From Mesotaenium endlicherianum (taxonomy: Eukaryota > Streptophyta > Zygnematophyceae > Zygnematales > Mesotaeniaceae): 64,000 bases of DNA. A program made the translations under genes and the position numbers. Of the stretch, positions 62,865-64,000 are shown in pieces; the first letter of the stretch is position 1; each line of letters begins with the position of its first letter. The notes beneath the pieces are model-generated. The model was not told where the DNA came from. It was given only the letters and a program-made list of their open reading frames with translations, and did no database searches. The DNA lies in NCBI GenBank assembly GCA_009602735.1, contig WELA01000805.1, positions 119,980 through 183,979 on the forward strand, read 5' to 3'.

Positions 62865-62902
62865 TACTATGTTCCCCTTTAGGTCTGTTAGGAAATCCTC
62901 AT

Positions 62903-63405
62903 TGTAGTGATTTGAGTTATTATATATTAGTTCGCATATATTTTAATGTTTTCAAATATATTTGGAGTAGTATTGTGTGGAGTCAAGTGTGAATAGGTAC
63001 TCTAGTAACTTGGTTCATGTCCTTTGAACCTTCCAAGGCATTTTCGAAGTTAGAGGAAAGACCTAGAAGAACTCCATGTGGCAAAAGTCAGATGTGCCAT
63101 TTTTAGGTCAAAAGGACATGTGTACATTATTCTAGAAAGAGGTGGCAAGTTTTGGGATGTGTTGGGTGCCAACACATCAACATACACCTTCCTAGAAATT
63201 ACTTATGTAGCAAGTATATAAACAAGAGCTAGAACATAGAAAGACATTCCAGAATCACTCTTGTACTTGCCAAAATCCAGAAATATATTAACTTTCAAGA
63301 AGCCATCTCTCTTTCAAGAAGCTACCACTTGTGTTCAAAGATCCTTGTCTTGAATAGATAAAGTATTCTGTTTTACTAAGTACTTTATCTATCTGTTTCA
63401 CTACA
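62903..63405 (+). repeat. B4 5' LTR
   Basis: 503 bp, TGTAGTGATTTGAG...GTTTCACTACA. Near-identical to the LTRs of B1 and B2. Confidence 0.92.
63214..63223 (+). promoter_or_regulatory. TATA box in the B4 LTR
   Basis: GTATATAAAC, about 185 bp before the LTR end. Conserved at the same place in the B1, B2 and B3 LTRs, so likely the core promoter of the element RNA. Confidence 0.7.
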
Positions 63406-63406
63406 G

Positions 63407-63418
63407 TGGTATCGGAGC
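63407..63418 (+). promoter_or_regulatory. B4 primer-binding site
   Basis: TGGTATCGGAGC one base after the LTR. Confidence 0.8.
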
Positions 63419-63442
63419 TAGGCACTTTGGTAGCACAAGAAG

Positions 63443-64000
63443 ATGGCCGATCCTCAAGACCAACAGCAAGCTTTCGAAGGAAGCCCTTCCTCTCCAAGAC
63501 ACCCTCCTCCAGCGCCGATGGGAGAGCCCACTCAAGAAAATCTGCAACAACAAGAAGCACCACAAGGAGGAGCACACCCTCCTCCAGCGTCGATGGGAGA
63601 GCCTACTCAAGGAAATCTGCAACAACAAGAAGCACCACAAGGAGGAGCACCGTCAAATCCCGTGGCAGCCGCTATAGCAAAGTTGACCCCACCACAAGGA
63701 GTTCCCGCAAATGAGTGGGCAGCCTTCCTAATGACCGTCCACAACCAAGTGGGCTTGGCCACCTATGAAGCAACCGTGCAAGCGTCAAGAGAAGCTATGG
63801 CTGCCATGGTTGCCCCTATTGCGAGCAATGCTCAAAATCCAGCCCCGGCTCAAGCGCCTCCACAAGAGCCAACGAGAGCAAGGAAACTCATCAAGCCCGG
63901 CAAACCCGACACTTTCAACCCCGGGAAAGGTGCCAACCTGAATTTATGGCTCTACCAAGTGGAGACGTACCTCGCGTTCCTTGAAGTACCCGAGGAGGAC
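63443..64000 (+). CDS. B4 gag (partial, runs off the window)
   Basis: 186 codons are open from ATG to the last base. Starts [20 protein letters not shown], with the two-copy [10 protein letters not shown] segment (63541-63640) seen in B1 and B2, then [20 protein letters not shown] and the start of the gag core. Confidence 0.9.
   Translation, partial: MADPQDQQQAFEGSPSSPRHPPPAPMGEPTQENLQQQEAPQGGAHPPPASMGEPTQGNLQQQEAPQGGAPSNPVAAAIAKLTPPQGVPANEWAAFLMTVHNQVGLATYEATVQASREAMAAMVAPIASNAQNPAPAQAPPQEPTRARKLIKPGKPDTFNPGKGANLNLWLYQVETYLAFLEVPEED

Larger units (their letters stand above)
61227..62902 (-). mobile_element. Family A Ty3-type element, 3' portion (minus strand), second copy
   Basis: 3' LTR 61227-61943, polypurine tract (TCCCTCCAACT on the plus strand) right after, then about 950 bp of internal sequence up to the B4 LTR at 62903. 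It cuts B3 on the left and is cut by B4 on the right. Broken. Confidence 0.75.
62903..64000 (+). mobile_element. B4: 5' end of a chromodomain Ty3/gypsy element, cut by the window end
   Basis: 5' LTR 62903-63405, primer-binding site 63407-63418, gag from 63443 to the window end. Very close to B1 and B2. It is inserted in the family A sequence at 61944-62902. Its right side lies outside the window, so wholeness cannot be judged. Confidence 0.9.

Overview
The window looks like a transposon-rich stretch of a large green-lineage (streptophyte-like) nuclear genome. The evidence is chromodomain Ty3 elements primed by an initiator-Met-tRNA-type site, DUF659/BED-type hAT transposases with introns, long TG/CA microsatellites and almost no host coding sequence. 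A charophyte alga is my best guess, but this is inference. No bacterial features are present.

Layout. 1-3860: GC-rich, microsatellite-bearing DNA and one minus-strand exon with two PAS-like domains (1800-2553), the only likely host gene piece. 3862-6790: an old hAT-like DNA transposon relic between ~110-bp inverted repeats. 7478-14246: two family A Ty3 elements in opposite orientation. 14247-19764: B1, a young chromodomain Ty3 element (minus). 20158-29832: D1, a four-exon hAT transposase gene (plus) whose first exon holds the complete Ty3 element C1 (20244-25678, TSD GTGAG). 30405-50338: D2, a hAT element swollen to about 20 kb, with 18-bp terminal inverted repeats and a near-perfect 8-bp target duplication. 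D2 carries a decayed transposase gene (minus), a long GC-rich higher-order tandem array, and two retroelements inserted in that array: the non-autonomous element E (34536-39222) and the Ty3 element C2 (39792-47263), which itself holds two solo family A LTRs. 50973-56380: B2, with gag and pol that look whole and nearly identical to B1. 56425-61226: B3, head-to-head with B2 and decayed. 61227-62902: another family A end with an unrecognised reading frame. 62903-64000: the 5' end of B4, running off the window.

Relations. A, B and C are autonomous-type Ty3 families. E has no recognisable enzyme but shares LTR ends, polypurine tract and a ~40-bp LTR block with C, so it was probably moved by a C-like element. 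B gag and pol overlap in a -1 relation, with a canonical AAAAAAC slippery site followed by a hairpin. D1 and D2 are different branches of BED/DUF659 hAT transposons. The nesting gives a relative clock: D1 and D2 are oldest, then C1, C2 and E, then the family A solo LTRs; B1, B2 and B4 are youngest.

All calls are by eye. Identities are estimates. I ran no search.
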